NCBI GenBank assembly: GCA_009785325.1
Contig: WQWN01000002.1
Location: 1 to 64,000 of the forward strand
Length of the DNA stretch: 64,000 bases
Reading direction: 5' to 3'
Origin: Candidatus Saccharimonadota bacterium
Lineage (GTDB): Bacteria > Patescibacteriota > Saccharimonadia > Saccharimonadales > Saccharimonadaceae
Part shown: positions 33,232-41,337 of the stretch, in pieces
Position numbering within the stretch: the stretch's first letter is position 1
How the letters are laid out: the number at the start of each line of letters is the position of its first letter
The notes under the pieces: generated by a model
The model's input: only the letters and a program-made list of their open reading frames with translations
Database searches by the model: none
Told to the model about the DNA's origin: nothing
Made by a program: the position numbers and the translations under genes

Positions 33232-35175
33232 TTAGCGGCTGGAGGAGGTGCTGATGAAGTGGTAGGTGAGTAGCTCGTATTGGGTGAGTGCGTAGGGTAG
33301 TGGATGCGGGATGCCGTGGCGGAAATTGGGGCGGGCGAGGATAGGGAAGTCGGCCTTTACTTCGTCTAAGAGGAAGTGGAGAGGAGGTTTTTGAACACCG
33401 AGGAAGTCGAAGAAGGCTGTGAGAATAAAGTTGGAGGAGATGGTACCGAGGTCTGAGCGAGGGTTGGGGGTGTCGAAGTTGGCGTAGAAAAAGAGAGGGG
33501 TGCGGTGGATGTATTGGTAGGATTCGTCCCAGAAATGGCCGAAGATGCCGGGGGCGTGGTCGCCCCAGAAGACGAGGGCGATGCGTTGGTCAGAGGCGTC
33601 GATGCGGTCGATGAGCTGGCCGAGGGCGGCGTCGGAGATCGAGAGGGATTCGAGGTAGTTGTTGATGGCTTCGTTTGCGTGAGGGTCGATTTGTGCGTGG
33701 GATTGGAATTGGTGGGTGGGGAAGCGGCCGACGAAAGGAGAGTGATTTTGCATAGTGACGAGGTTGATGAATTGAGGTGTGTCAGAATTTTCAATAATGT
33801 CCATAGCGAGGTCATAGGAGGCGCCGTCTGAGATATAATGGAAGCGTTCAGCGTCGTCTGGGAAATCGGACTCGTCAAAGAAGTATTGAAATCCGAGAAG
33901 GGGGTAGACTAGGTTACGTTTATACATAGTGCCGTGGAAAGAGTGGATGCCGGTGGTGGTGAAACCATAGTCGCGGAGATGGCTGGCGATGGATGGGATG
34001 GGGCGACGGGAGGCGAAGTGGACGAATGGCATGACGTTTGCAAAGAAGTTAGTGAGGCTTGTGAGGGCTTCGAATTCGATGTTGGCGGTGCCGCCACCGA
34101 AGTCCTGCGAGAAGTGCCAGCCGTGGGCGGATCGGGGGTGTTGTTGGATGGCGTGGAGGTTTGGTGTGGGGTTGCCGCCGGTGAAGGGGTACCAGCGAGA
34201 GACGATGCTGGGGTCGAAGAAGGATTCGTTCATAACGAAAATAATGTTGATGTCGGAGTCGGCGAGGCTAGGGCGGGCGGCGTTTTCTATGTCGGCAATG
34301 CGTTGGTAGTAGGCTATGATGTCGGCGACTGCTTGAGCGCTGTAACCCTCTGGAGTGAGGATGCGCATGGCGTGGAGGTTATAGATGAATCCGATAATGA
34401 AGCCGTTGCGATCGTAGTTTTCGTTTTGGTTCCAGGCTACGAGGTAGGTGTTGAGAAATTCGTTGCGCTCATAGTTGAGGCCTTGGTTGTTGCGGATGAA
34501 GTCGGTACCAGCGATGAGAAAGGTAGCACTGATAGCAATCATGAGGGTTCGAGTGATGAGACGGGTTTTTTTGGAGAAGCGGTTGATGAAGAAGCGGCGG
34601 CGGAGATAGCGCTGGATGGTGATGGCGAGCGCAATGACGATGAGGACGGTGGCGATGAGGCGGATGAGGTTTAATGGGTGGACGAAGTGGACAAGTGAAG
34701 CGGCTTGGGCGGCGAGGAGGAAATCTTCGGGGAGGAGTGGGGCACCGCGGTATTGGAATTTGTAGGCATTAATGAACATGATGACAATAAAAGTACTGAA
34801 GAGGGTGGCTGTGGCGATGATAGTACTACCGAATACGCCCGTGAGGAATACGAGCATGGCAGCGATAAGTATGATAGTGTAGCGGACGACATTTGGGTTG
34901 TCGAAGAAGTTCCAGCGGTAGAGTGAAACTTCTGAGGCGCTGATTTCGTAGGAGATCTGGACGAAGAACATGATAGCGATGGCGGCAAGGAGGACGAAGA
35001 GGATGTTTGCGGCGATGAAGATGGCGAATTTATCGCGACGGTAGAAATTGGTGATTTTTGTACGAATTTTGAGGAGAGATTTTTTAGAGAGATTACATAT
35101 GCGAGAAATAACTGAGGGGGATTTTTTGGGTTTTTCAGGGGAGTGGTGTTTCGACTTTTTAGAGTTTTTTGTCAT
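33232..35175 (-). CDS. LtaS-type phosphoglycerol transferase (sulfatase/alkaline phosphatase fold)
   Basis: This 647-aa protein has five membrane helices in the first 225 residues, then a large extracellular domain. The sulfatase-type active site is visible: the metal-binding Glu in FVMNESFFDPS, the nucleophile Thr in GGGTANIEFEALTSL, and the WGDHAPG motif that carries Asp/His ligands. LtaS polymerises glycerol phosphate from phosphatidylglycerol onto lipoteichoic acid. That supports a Gram-positive-type envelope. A Lys/Ser-rich cytoplasmic tail of about 45 residues precedes the first helix. Confidence 0.87.
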   Translation of the reverse strand: MTKNSKKSKHHSPEKPKKSPSVISRICNLSKKSLLKIRTKITNFYRRDKFAIFIAANILFVLLAAIAIMFFVQISYEISASEVSLYRWNFFDNPNVVRYTIILIAAMLVFLTGVFGSTIIATATLFSTFIVIMFINAYKFQYRGAPLLPEDFLLAAQAASLVHFVHPLNLIRLIATVLIVIALAITIQRYLRRRFFINRFSKKTRLITRTLMIAISATFLIAGTDFIRNNQGLNYERNEFLNTYLVAWNQNENYDRNGFIIGFIYNLHAMRILTPEGYSAQAVADIIAYYQRIADIENAARPSLADSDINIIFVMNESFFDPSIVSRWYPFTGGNPTPNLHAIQQHPRSAHGWHFSQDFGGGTANIEFEALTSLTNFFANVMPFVHFASRRPIPSIASHLRDYGFTTTGIHSFHGTMYKRNLVYPLLGFQYFFDESDFPDDAERFHYISDGASYDLAMDIIENSDTPQFINLVTMQNHSPFVGRFPTHQFQSHAQIDPHANEAINNYLESLSISDAALGQLIDRIDASDQRIALVFWGDHAPGIFGHFWDESYQYIHRTPLFFYANFDTPNPRSDLGTISSNFILTAFFDFLGVQKPPLHFLLDEVKADFPILARPNFRHGIPHPLPYALTQYELLTYHFISTSSSR

Positions 35176-35216
35176 GCTGATTTATTTTATCACAAAAATA
35201 GTGTAAAATATGGTTA

Positions 35217-35657
35217 ATGGAGAGATATCAGAGAGTGAACATGTTGGATGACAAGATGCTGAGGACTTCTTCGCCGAAGAAATTCGCGGGGGTTGTTGGT
35301 GTTGGTGTGGCGATTGGGGCGGTAACGGTGTTAGTGGCGTACCTACTTAGCCAGATTTTTACGGGTGTGGAATTTCCAGTTATGTTTAATATTGCGCTGG
35401 TGTTGACGTTTTTGATCGGGATGGTGAATGTAGTGGTGGCGAAAATTCATCAGGGACCATTGGTACTTTTAGCGAATTTGATTGCACTCTGGGGGTTTGC
35501 GCGGACGGATGAGAACTTAGTGGGGTTAGTGTTGGCATTTATGATTTTGTATGGGCTGGTGACAGCGGTGTTTTATCAGATTTTTAGAGTTCGAGATTTG
35601 AAGATTGCGGGGATTTTGGCGCTGGTGATGGTTATGTTGGTACGAATGCTGATATAA
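35217..35657 (+). CDS. Small integral membrane protein
   Basis: This 146-aa protein has about four hydrophobic segments (about 23-45, 55-75, 80-97 and 100-145) and a polar N-terminus. The function is unknown. TAAAAT (35204-35209) lies seven bases before ATG, giving a leaderless arrangement; the divergent LtaS-like gene starts only 41 nt away. rmuC follows closely. Confidence 0.6.
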   Translation: MERYQRVNMLDDKMLRTSSPKKFAGVVGVGVAIGAVTVLVAYLLSQIFTGVEFPVMFNIALVLTFLIGMVNVVVAKIHQGPLVLLANLIALWGFARTDENLVGLVLAFMILYGLVTAVFYQIFRVRDLKIAGILALVMVMLVRMLI

Positions 35658-35665
35658 TTGTGGTT

Positions 35666-36724
35666 ATGGAAATAGTTATTGTTACTTTGATGATTGTAGT
35701 GGTGGGGTTGGTGATGGCGGTTTTGGCAGCGAAGGCTCTTGGTGGTGAAAGGAAGGGTGTGGTTGATGATAAGCTGAAGGAGGAGATGGGGGAGATTTCG
35801 CGGCGGATGGAGAGACTGACGGAAGTGATGGGGGAGAAGTTGGATCGGAATAATGCGGCAGTACAGTCGTCTGTGATGAAGCAGTTGTCGGAGTCTTCTA
35901 AGCTGGTGGGGGATGTGAGTGCGAGGCTGGCGAAATTGGATGAGACTAATAAGAGGGTGGTGAGTGTGGCGGATGAGTTGAAGACTTTGCAGAATGTTTT
36001 GTCGAATCCGAAGCAGAGGGGGGTGTTTGGAGAGTTTTATTTGGAGTCGGTGCTCGAGAATGTTTTGCCGGCGGGGCAGTATAAGATGCAGCATAAGTTT
36101 AAGGATGGGAAAATTGTGGATGCGGTTGTGCTGCTGGATAAGGGGAAGATGCTGCCAGTGGATTCGAAATTCAGTTTGGAGAATTATAATCGGATGATCG
36201 AGGCGGAAGGGGAGGAGAGGGAGAAGTATTTGGCGAAAGTGAAGGCGGATTTGAAGGGGAGGATTGATGAGACGAGTGGATATATTCGGCCGCGGGAAGG
36301 GACGATGGATTTTGCGTTTATGTTTATTCCTAGTGAGTCGCTTTATTATGATCTGCTAGTGGGAGGTGTGGGGACGGGGGTGTCGAGTCGGGATTTGATT
36401 GAGTATGCTTTTCGGGATCGGAAGGTGATAATTGTGTCGCCTACGAGTTTTATGGCGTATTTGCAGACGGTTTTGCAGGGGCTGAGGAGTTTGCAGATCG
36501 AGAAGGAGGCGAAAGAGATTCAGGCGCGGGTGGCGAAGTTGGGGGTGCATATTGGGAAATTTGATGAGTATATGGTGAAGTTGGGGAATTCGTTAGGGAC
36601 GACTGTGGGGCATTATAATTCGGCGTATAAGGAGGTGGAGAAGGTGGATAAGGATGTGGTGAAGATTGCGGGGAGTGAGCGGCAGATTGAGGCGAATGTG
36701 GTGGAGAAGCCGGCGGGGAAGTAA
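35666..36724 (+). CDS. rmuC: DNA recombination protein RmuC
   Basis: This 352-aa protein has an N-terminal membrane helix (about 1-25), a coiled-coil region (40-110), and the RmuC nuclease-like core. The core motifs are NPKQRGVFGE, HKFKDGKIVDAVV, LPVDSKFSLENY, IPSESLYY and VIIVSPTSFMAYLQ. RmuC limits inversions at short repeats in E. coli. TATAAT at 35653-35658 is seven bases from ATG; the GTG six bases earlier is less likely as it would abut the -10. Confidence 0.94.
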   Translation: MEIVIVTLMIVVVGLVMAVLAAKALGGERKGVVDDKLKEEMGEISRRMERLTEVMGEKLDRNNAAVQSSVMKQLSESSKLVGDVSARLAKLDETNKRVVSVADELKTLQNVLSNPKQRGVFGEFYLESVLENVLPAGQYKMQHKFKDGKIVDAVVLLDKGKMLPVDSKFSLENYNRMIEAEGEEREKYLAKVKADLKGRIDETSGYIRPREGTMDFAFMFIPSESLYYDLLVGGVGTGVSSRDLIEYAFRDRKVIIVSPTSFMAYLQTVLQGLRSLQIEKEAKEIQARVAKLGVHIGKFDEYMVKLGNSLGTTVGHYNSAYKEVEKVDKDVVKIAGSERQIEANVVEKPAGK

Positions 36725-36734
36725 GCGGATTTAA

Positions 36735-36772
36735 AAAGTAAAACCGCACTTTTTAGAGTGCGGTTTTGGGGT
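36735..36772. terminator. Bidirectional terminator between rmuC and a small - strand gene
   Basis: AAAACCGCACT/AGTGCGGTTTT stem with a short TTTTTAG loop; T-runs are available in both directions. Confidence 0.85.
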
Positions 36773-36794
36773 GGGAGGAGTCTGGGATAAAAGA

Positions 36795-37151
36795 TTACGT
36801 ACGGATGGGTGTATCGCTGGAGTAAGGTAGTGCTACATCCCAAAGATGGGAGACTATGAACTTAAGTCTGTATAGATACATAGTTCTTGTGAGGCAACGC
36901 TGGTAAAATCCTGAGTCTTTGGAGTTTGGCGCAGAGTATCTGAGTTCGTGTTTGATAGCAGCTAGGAAGTTATAGAAAAATTCTCTGTCTTGCGGTGGCA
37001 CGTCAGGGTCGTCAAGGATTGATTTTACAATTTTGCCATTTGGGCCATCGAGTAGTAGGGCTTGTAGAGCGGCTTTTTCGCCGCCGAGAATTCGGAACAT
37101 TTCGGTGATTTGTTCAGATATGCTTTTTTCGGGTGTATCGTGATGTAGCAT
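36795..37151 (-). CDS. Hypothetical small protein
   Basis: This 118-aa soluble protein is helical in appearance (SEQITEMFRILGGEKAALQALL) with a cluster of aromatic residues later. No domain recognised. AAAGGAGGTC precedes ATG by 9 nt; AGGTC/GACCT between the site and ATG could form a short hairpin. Its own promoter is at 37209-37237. Confidence 0.6.
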   Translation of the reverse strand: MLHHDTPEKSISEQITEMFRILGGEKAALQALLLDGPNGKIVKSILDDPDVPPQDREFFYNFLAAIKHELRYSAPNSKDSGFYQRCLTRTMYLYRLKFIVSHLWDVALPYSSDTPIRT

Positions 37152-37208
37152 AGGTCACAGACCTCCTTTTGTAGGTTCTAAAATAGCTAAACACTTATTT
37201 TCGGATAT

Positions 37209-37237
37209 ATAATAACAGATTATACTTACTCTGGCAA
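37209..37237 (-). promoter_or_regulatory. Promoter of the 118-aa gene
   Basis: Minus strand TTGCCA (37232-37237), 17-bp spacer, TATTAT (37209-37214). Confidence 0.75.
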
Positions 37238-37284
37238 TATGTGTGGGTGTGTGGATTCTGTAAGAAACAGAATATATAATTACG

Positions 37285-37321
37285 TAAGGAAAACACCCCC
37301 ACTAGGGAGGTGTTTGGTTTT
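37285..37321 (-). terminator. Terminator of the aquaporin-family gene
   Basis: Minus strand AACACCTCCC/GGGGGTGTT-type stem with TAGT loop, followed by TTCC. Tail is short, so strength is uncertain. Confidence 0.6.
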
Positions 37322-37337
37322 CGGGATAGTTCAGGAT

Positions 37338-38258
37338 TTATTTCTCAAGGGTGTTGGTGGAGGTTGCGAGGATGTCGTTTAGGATGAAGCCGATAATACC
37401 ACCAGCCAGAGGAGCTATCAAGTAAACTAGTAGACCCCAGTTGAGGGCGATAGCGTCGTTATTGAAAGCTTCCATCGAGAGGGCGATTGCTGGGTTTAGT
37501 GCGAAACTGCCACCGCCAATAAACATGGTTGCAACAGAGGCGAAGATTACCGCAGCTGAAACACCAAGACCGACAGTAGCGGCAAAAGTGAAGACACTCT
37601 TGCGGTACTGGAGGGCGCGGGCAAAGAAGAGACCTATGATGATAGCACCGATGAGCTCAATTGCAAGTACGTGCCACTCGCCGTCAGCTGGAAGTGGGAG
37701 CATAGTGAAGAGTTCTGGAGCGTGCTGCCCAAACTGAGCCATCTCTGCGCTAACTTCTGGATGTACAGAGATGAATGATCGTAGCATGACGAAAGCAAGC
37801 ATAGCACCGATAGCTTGTGCGAGGATATAGAAGACTGCGCGGATCGCCGAGATGCGGCGCGTGACAGCTAAGCCGAGTGTTACTAATGGGTTGAGATTGG
37901 CGCCAGAGATGGAATAAACGAGAATAGTAACACCAATAACACTAAGCCAGATGAAGTGAGGATTTGCTTGGAGCATCAGGAATAGCGTGGTAAGTAGGAA
38001 GACGCCGATGATTTCAGCGACGAGTGCGCCGATGAAAGCTGGTCGCTGGAAGATAGTAGAAGCATCTTCTGTTTCGGTGTATTTTTTGCTAAAGAAACTC
38101 TTGACGAGACCTGATTGTTGTGGGGTCGCGGTAAAAGTTTCGGCTTTTAGAGTCTCGGTTTTTTTCTTTATTGATGATGTTGTAGTTTTGGCTTTTTGGG
38201 TCTTTGTAGCGGCGGAAGATTTGGACTTCGACGCAGTTTTGGCTTTTTTCGTGGCCAT
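37338..38258 (-). CDS. MIP (aquaporin/glyceroporin) family channel with unusual pore residues
   Basis: This is 306 aa. A Lys/Thr/Ser-rich cytoplasmic extension covers residues 1-70. Six hydrophobic helices and two half-helices follow. The first box is SGANLNPL (NPL instead of NPA, residues 123-125), the second is ALNPAIAL (NPA, 255-257). The Arg normally following the second NPA, which forms the selectivity filter, is Ile258. Loss of this Arg widens pores in glycerol or larger-solute channels. The substrate is not predictable. A good ribosome site (AAGGAGG) precedes ATG. Confidence 0.88.
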   Translation of the reverse strand: MATKKAKTASKSKSSAATKTQKAKTTTSSIKKKTETLKAETFTATPQQSGLVKSFFSKKYTETEDASTIFQRPAFIGALVAEIIGVFLLTTLFLMLQANPHFIWLSVIGVTILVYSISGANLNPLVTLGLAVTRRISAIRAVFYILAQAIGAMLAFVMLRSFISVHPEVSAEMAQFGQHAPELFTMLPLPADGEWHVLAIELIGAIIIGLFFARALQYRKSVFTFAATVGLGVSAAVIFASVATMFIGGGSFALNPAIALSMEAFNNDAIALNWGLLVYLIAPLAGGIIGFILNDILATSTNTLEK

Positions 38259-38356
38259 TTTACCTCCTTAAATGAAAATATGCGACTATTATATCATATT
38301 ATCAAGCGGCATGAGTGGCTTTTGGAATAATCTGGGAAACAGTGTAGAATGTGAGT

Positions 38357-38593
38357 ATGGGACTAATCGTAAAACAAGATGGGCAAAGAAGTCAGCTGCG
38401 AGATCGCGTGGCGGCGGAATTAAGGGAGAAGGCGCAGCGGACGTCGCTGGATGAAGGTGCGAAGACGGATTTCGTGGAAGATTCGGTGCATCAGCGAGAT
38501 ATGAAACAGACGACATCGCTGGCGGGGGCGTGGGTAGCGCTGTTTGTGCTGGTGGCGGTGGCGATTTTGATAGTGTTTTTGACATTGAGGTAG
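38357..38593 (+). CDS. Small tail-anchored protein
   Basis: This 78-aa protein (MGLIVKQDGQ start) has a charged N-terminal part and a single hydrophobic helix at its C-terminus (about 55-76), with no signal peptide. TAGAAT (38345-38350) lies six bases before ATG; an in-frame GTG at 38351 is less likely. It immediately precedes pheS. Unknown function. Confidence 0.55.
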   Translation: MGLIVKQDGQRSQLRDRVAAELREKAQRTSLDEGAKTDFVEDSVHQRDMKQTTSLAGAWVALFVLVAVAILIVFLTLR

Positions 38594-38594
38594 G

Positions 38595-39599
38595 ATGATG
38601 AAAATTGATGAAGTGAAGAAATTATTGATGGAGCGGGTGAAGGTGGCGGAGGATCCGAGGAGTGTTTTGCGTGCGAAAGAGCTGAGGGGGTTGTATGGGG
38701 AGATTGCGAAGTTGCCAGCGGAGGAGCGTGGGGGGTTTGGGCGGAAGGTGAATGAGCTGAAGGTGGAGTTGGAGGGGATGATTGTGGAGATTGAGGCGGA
38801 ACGAGAGAGTGCGGCGGTGGAGGCGATCGACGTGACGGCGCCGATGGGTGTGAACGGGAAATTGCCTGAACTGATGACGGCGGAGAGTAGTTCGCGGCAT
38901 CCGTTGATGGTAGAAATTGAGCGGGTGGCGGATATTTACCAGAAGATGGGGTTTGAGGTGGTGGAGTCGAGGCAGCTGGATGATGATTTTCATATGTTTG
39001 GGGCGTTGAACTTTCCTGATGGTCACCCTGCGAGAGATGGATATGATACTTTTCGGACGAGTGAAGGGTTTATCCCGCCTGCGCATACGTCGACTATGCA
39101 ATATAGGGTTTTGACGGCGGGGCGAGAGAAGTTGGAGGCGGGTGGACAGATTGCTGTTGTTGTTCCTGGGCGGGTATTTAGAAATGAGGATGTGGATGCG
39201 ACACACGAACATACTTTTTATCAGTGTGAGGGGGTTTTTGTGTCGAAAGATGCGACACTGGGGCAGATGCTGGGGGTGTTGCGCGAGTTTTTTGAGACGT
39301 ATTATGGGCAGAAGTTGAAAATCAGGACGCAGCCAGGGTATTTTCCTTTTACGGAGCCAAGTTTGGAGTTTGCGATTGAGAAGCCTGCGAGTCTCGGCGG
39401 GAAGGGCGATGGGTGGCTGGAGATGCTCGGATGTGGGATGATCCATCCGAATGTTCTGAAGACGGCGGGGATTGACCCAGAGGTTTATAAAGGGTTTGCG
39501 TGGGGTGGGGGGATCGAGCGACTGGTGATGTTGAAGTATGGGATCGATGATATACGGTGGTTCGAGAGTGGGAAATTGAAGTTTTTGAAGGAGTTTTAG
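38595..39599 (+). CDS. pheS: Phenylalanyl-tRNA synthetase alpha subunit
   Basis: This 334-aa class II synthetase subunit starts at ATG 38595 or 38598. It has an N-terminal coiled coil (about 1-80), HPLMVEIERVADIYQKMGFE, the phenylalanine-site and motif-2 regions (ALNFPDGHPARD, GRVFRNEDVDATHEHTFYQ) and motif 3 (GFAWGGGIERLVMLKYG). It forms a tetramer with PheT. In most bacteria pheT follows at once; here four genes intervene, but the six genes remain closely packed and probably co-transcribed. Confidence 0.96.
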   Translation: MMKIDEVKKLLMERVKVAEDPRSVLRAKELRGLYGEIAKLPAEERGGFGRKVNELKVELEGMIVEIEAERESAAVEAIDVTAPMGVNGKLPELMTAESSSRHPLMVEIERVADIYQKMGFEVVESRQLDDDFHMFGALNFPDGHPARDGYDTFRTSEGFIPPAHTSTMQYRVLTAGREKLEAGGQIAVVVPGRVFRNEDVDATHEHTFYQCEGVFVSKDATLGQMLGVLREFFETYYGQKLKIRTQPGYFPFTEPSLEFAIEKPASLGGKGDGWLEMLGCGMIHPNVLKTAGIDPEVYKGFAWGGGIERLVMLKYGIDDIRWFESGKLKFLKEF

Positions 39600-39601
39600 T
39601 G

Positions 39602-39856
39602 ATGGGAAAAGTGAAACTGATCGCGGGCGTGGTAGCTGGGCTGGGGGTTTTGGCGGTGTTGGTTTTTGCGGTGCCGCTGGTGAGGATGGGGCTGGAGTGT
39701 GACGTGGTGTCTGAGTGTAGGCGGGATCCGGAGAGTTTAACTTGTTTGCCGGATGTTTGTTTCGACTCGAGGCGGACGGTGACGCTTTTTGAGGCGTTGA
39801 CGGATCAATATCCGGACAGTAGGTATCATTGGTATGGTGAGGGGGCGGATGAGTAG
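39602..39856 (+). CDS. Small signal-anchored, Cys-containing protein
   Basis: This 84-aa protein begins MGKVKLIAG; start is 3 nt after the pheS stop. A hydrophobic helix (about 8-28) precedes a short outer domain with four Cys (residues about 34, 41, 51 and 55; C-x6-C and C-x3-C spacing), probably paired as disulfides or binding metal. It lies between pheS and the HIT gene. Unknown function. Confidence 0.5.
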   Translation: MGKVKLIAGVVAGLGVLAVLVFAVPLVRMGLECDVVSECRRDPESLTCLPDVCFDSRRTVTLFEALTDQYPDSRYHWYGEGADE

Positions 39857-40226
39857 GACGGTTTTTGAGCGGGTGATCGACGGGGAGTTGCCGAGTCGGA
39901 AGGTTTATGAGAATGAGACGGTAGTGGCGTTTTTGGATATTGATCAGAGCGATGAGGGGCATCTGTTGGTGGTGCCGAGGATTGCGGTAGATAAGTTTTA
40001 TGAACTGGAGGATGAGGTGTGGAGTGAGCTGATGCGAGTGTCGAAGGAGTTGGCGGTGCGACTGGAGAGAGTGACGGGTTGTCGGACGCGGATGGAGATT
40101 CTCGGGGTGGATGTGCCGCATGTACATGTACATCTAGTGCCGATTACGGTGGTGAGTGGGAAAGTTTTTGGGGAGAATAAACTGGCGGGGTTGAGCGCGG
40201 ATGAGATTTGGGAGGCGCTGAAGTGA
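39849..40226 (+). CDS. HIT-family nucleotide hydrolase
   Basis: This 125-aa protein starts at MSRTVFERVI and overlaps the preceding gene by 8 nt. The histidine triad HVHVHLVP is near residue 97, with the HINT-type N-terminal CFE/FERVIDGELPSRKVYE pattern lacking the usual Cys. The family cleaves AMP-lysine, AMP-lipid or adenylated intermediates, including aminoacyl-AMPs, which fits its place in a Phe-tRNA-synthetase operon (inference). Its stop overlaps the next start. Confidence 0.9.
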   Translation: MSRTVFERVIDGELPSRKVYENETVVAFLDIDQSDEGHLLVVPRIAVDKFYELEDEVWSELMRVSKELAVRLERVTGCRTRMEILGVDVPHVHVHLVPITVVSGKVFGENKLAGLSADEIWEALK

Positions 40227-40804
40227 AGAAGGCGATTTTGATTCATGGATGGGGGGATAGGGAAGAGTTTGATAATCTGGAGATTCCGACGGCGAGTAAT
40301 TGTCATTGGTTTCCGTGGGTGAGTAAGCGGCTGATGGTGGCGGGCGTGCATGCGGTGGCGATTGAGATGCCGAATTCGTATTATCCTGAGTATGAAGTCT
40401 GGAAGAAGGAGCTGGAGAGGTTTGAGCTGGATAAGGAGACGGTGTTGGTGGGGCATAGTTGCGGGGCTGGGTTTTTGGTGAGGTATTTGAGTGAGGAGGA
40501 CGTGCGGGTGAGGAAGGTGGTTTTGGTGGCACCGTGGCTGGGGATAAAATATGAGTGGACAGAGCCGTTTGATCAGGAATTTTTTGAGTTTGAGATTGAT
40601 CGGGATTTGGTGGAGAAGACGGTAGATGGAGTGGTGTTAGTGGAGTCAACGAATGATATGCCGCAGATTAACGAGAGCGTGGAGGTTTTGAAGGAGAAGG
40701 TGGACGGGATGAGGGTGGTGAAGTTGGAGGGGTGCGGGCATTTTATCTTGAAACATATGGAGACAGAGGAGTTTCCTGAGCTGGTGGAGGAGGTACTGAG
40801 ATGA
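40223..40804 (+). CDS. RBBP9/YdeN-type alpha/beta hydrolase
   Basis: This 193-aa protein starts at GTG 40223 by the GTGA overlap with the HIT gene stop. The serine hydrolase elements are ILIHGWGD, the nucleophile elbow GHSCGAGF with Ser near residue 82, and HF (the catalytic His in GCGHF near 177). Asp in NDMPQINES is the third triad member. The family is cytoplasmic with uncertain natural substrates. The lid is small. Confidence 0.82.
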   Translation: MKKAILIHGWGDREEFDNLEIPTASNCHWFPWVSKRLMVAGVHAVAIEMPNSYYPEYEVWKKELERFELDKETVLVGHSCGAGFLVRYLSEEDVRVRKVVLVAPWLGIKYEWTEPFDQEFFEFEIDRDLVEKTVDGVVLVESTNDMPQINESVEVLKEKVDGMRVVKLEGCGHFILKHMETEEFPELVEEVLR

Positions 40805-41337
40805 CGAAGATTGTGATTGTGGATGAGAAGGATGAGGTGATTGGGGCGAAGAAGCGGGAGGAAGTTGATGAAAATAGAGAGATTATTTATCGGGTGGCGG
40901 CGCTTTGGTTGGTGAATTCTAGGGGGGAGCTGCTGGTGGCGAGGCGGGCGTATTCGAAGTCGCATCATCCTGGGAGGCTGGCATGTTCGGCAGCGGGGAC
41001 GGTGGAGGAAGGGGAGAGTTATTTAGAAAATATCGTGAAGGAGGCGGAGGAGGAGCTGGGAGTTTCGGGGGTGGAGTTTGAGGAGTTGTTTAAGGATTTT
41101 CGGGATGGGAATTATCGGCATTTTACGCAGTGGTATGTGGGGAGGTGCGAGTGGAGTGTGGAGGAGTTTAAGGTGGATGAGCGGGAGGTAGCGGAGATTT
41201 TTTGGATGAAATACAAGGATGTAGTGAAGGATTTTGAGGAGAATGCAGATGGTTGGGTGGGGGCTGGGCGGTCGCTGGAGGAGATTGGAAAATGGCTAGC
41301 TGAGAGAAAAGAAAATGAGGAAGGAGAATCGTCGTGA
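40801..41337 (+). CDS. NUDIX hydrolase (IPP-isomerase-like sequence family)
   Basis: This 178-aa protein begins with ATGA overlap to the hydrolase. Sequence IVDEKDEVIGAKKREEVD, followed by YRVAALWLVNSRGELLVARRA, is typical of the IDI/YfcD-like NUDIX group. The box G-x5-E-x7-KEAEEELG is near residue 67. Such proteins hydrolyse nucleotide derivatives rather than isomerise IPP when the IPP isomerase Cys/Glu residues are lacking. Coupled at its end to pheT by GTGA overlap. Confidence 0.88.
   Translation: MTKIVIVDEKDEVIGAKKREEVDENREIIYRVAALWLVNSRGELLVARRAYSKSHHPGRLACSAAGTVEEGESYLENIVKEAEEELGVSGVEFEELFKDFRDGNYRHFTQWYVGRCEWSVEEFKVDEREVAEIFWMKYKDVVKDFEENADGWVGAGRSLEEIGKWLAERKENEEGESS

Noticed and set aside
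38622-40133. A 503-codon ORF antisense to pheS and the following genes
   Set aside because: The reading frame follows from the G-rich codon use of the sense genes. The product is rich in Arg, His, Leu and Pro in low-complexity style, with no domain, and the sense strand carries clear families.
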